From positions 1 to 5,294 of the forward strand of contig QMZD01000146.1 in NCBI GenBank assembly GCA_003662985.1: a stretch of 5,294 nucleotides of DNA. The letters are read 5' to 3'. This document shows positions 4,982 to 5,294 of this stretch, piece after piece. Both the position numbers and the translations under genes were made by a program. The notes beneath the pieces were generated by a model. That model was not told where the DNA came from. It was given only the letters and a program-made list of their open reading frames with translations, and did not search any database. The stretch's first letter is position 1. Every line of letters begins with the position of its first letter. This DNA is from Archaeoglobales archaeon. GTDB taxonomy: Archaea; Halobacteriota; Archaeoglobi; Archaeoglobales; Archaeoglobaceae.

Positions 4982-5294
4982 CTAAACAGAAATCCCCGCC
5001 TTTCGAAGAGCTTCTTTGAGTTTCTCGAGGTCCCTTTTAACCTCTCCCATTTCATCGCTAAGCTTTTTGAAGTTGATCTCGATGTACTCCTTCAAATCTG
5101 ATCGGAGGAGGTCTATCTTTCCTCCTATCTCCGTTTTTGCTGAATCTATCTTATTTCCCAATTCCGTTCTGGTCTTCTGAGATTCCTCTTTGATTATCGT
5201 CCCAAGTTCATCTCTCGTCTTCTGAGATTCCTCTTTGATTATCGTCCCAAGTTCATCTCTCGTCTTCTGAGATTCCTCTTTGATTATCGTCCCA
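4982..5294 (-). CDS. Coiled-coil repeat protein, C-terminal part (start beyond right edge)
   Basis: The last 103 residues of a minus-strand gene whose start is outside the window; the stop is TAG at 4984-4982. From the window edge it reads three copies of a 15-residue unit, GTIIKEESQKTRDEL. Copies one and two are identical in DNA; copy three is altered at its end (RTEL). Then follow 11-residue-like units, GNKIDSAKTEI and GGKIDLLRSDL, and a charged helix ending KEALRKAGISV. No Cys, Trp or membrane segment is seen. It is almost certainly an extended helical coiled coil, but the function cannot be read. Possible roles are a scaffold, a filament-like or chromosome-associated protein, or the tail of a larger protein. 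It is convergent with the recombinase-fold gene across a 59-base gap in which I see no feature. Confidence 0.8.
   Translation of the reverse strand, partial: GTIIKEESQKTRDELGTIIKEESQKTRDELGTIIKEESQKTRTELGNKIDSAKTEIGGKIDLLRSDLKEYIEINFKKLSDEMGEVKRDLEKLKEALRKAGISV
5159..5293 (-). repeat. Three in-frame 45-base tandem repeats
   Basis: The units are 5249-5293, 5204-5248 and 5159-5203 on the minus strand. The first two are identical over 45 bases. The third differs only in its last five codons (ACC for ACG, ACG for GAT, TTG for CTT). Each encodes 15 residues. The array probably continues beyond the window. Identity down to third codon positions points to recent duplication or homogenisation. Confidence 0.92.

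Overview
The window reads as chromosomal DNA of an archaeon, most likely a thermophilic euryarchaeote, with Archaeoglobales as my best guess. The basis is: archaeal-type TATA boxes placed about 25-27 bases before start codons that lack a Shine-Dalgarno site (leaderless layout), GTG and TTG starts, a Lys/Glu-rich protein composition with AGA/AGG favoured for Arg, and archaeal families (a 6-phospho-3-hexuloisomerase-like SIS protein, a TPD-motif nuclease related to CDIN1/C15orf41, and an NMD3-like domain). The lineage is inference, because no rRNA or other marker gene is present.

Layout: (1) 1-1434 (+), a UbiD-family decarboxylase whose reading frame is open to the left edge, so its start lies just outside. 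(2) 1435-1657, an intergenic stretch with two abutting palindromes and the promoter of the next gene. (3) 1658-2272 (+), a SIS-domain sugar-phosphate isomerase that looks like 6-phospho-3-hexuloisomerase. (4) 2273-2352, a pyrimidine-rich convergent junction with three 12-base repeats and a T7 tract. (5) 2353-3420 (-), a TPD/PD-(D/E)XK nuclease-like protein with a C-terminal domain that human CDIN1 lacks. (6) 3421-3771, a gene-free stretch of about 350 bases filled by a C-poor 10-base-period degenerate array followed by an ATCTT-rich block. (7) 3772-4083 (-), a 103-residue protein resembling only the middle domain of NMD3. (8) 4227-4922 (+), divergent from (7), a protein that reads as a tyrosine-recombinase fold with several catalytic positions replaced. 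(9) 4982-5294 (-), the C-terminal part of a coiled-coil protein with perfect 45-base in-frame repeats, running off the right edge.

The left part is metabolic: prenylated-FMN-type decarboxylation and pentose/hexulose phosphate interconversion. The two genes have separate promoters and no visible pathway link. From 2353 onward the proteins look like nucleic-acid or ribosome factors of poorly known function, set among low-complexity repeats and facing different ways. No operon is evident. The most unusual items are the helically phased 10-base array, the apparently inactive recombinase-fold protein divergent from a stand-alone NMD3-like domain, and the extra domain on the CDIN1-like nuclease. 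I see no tRNA, rRNA, CRISPR array or insertion sequence.
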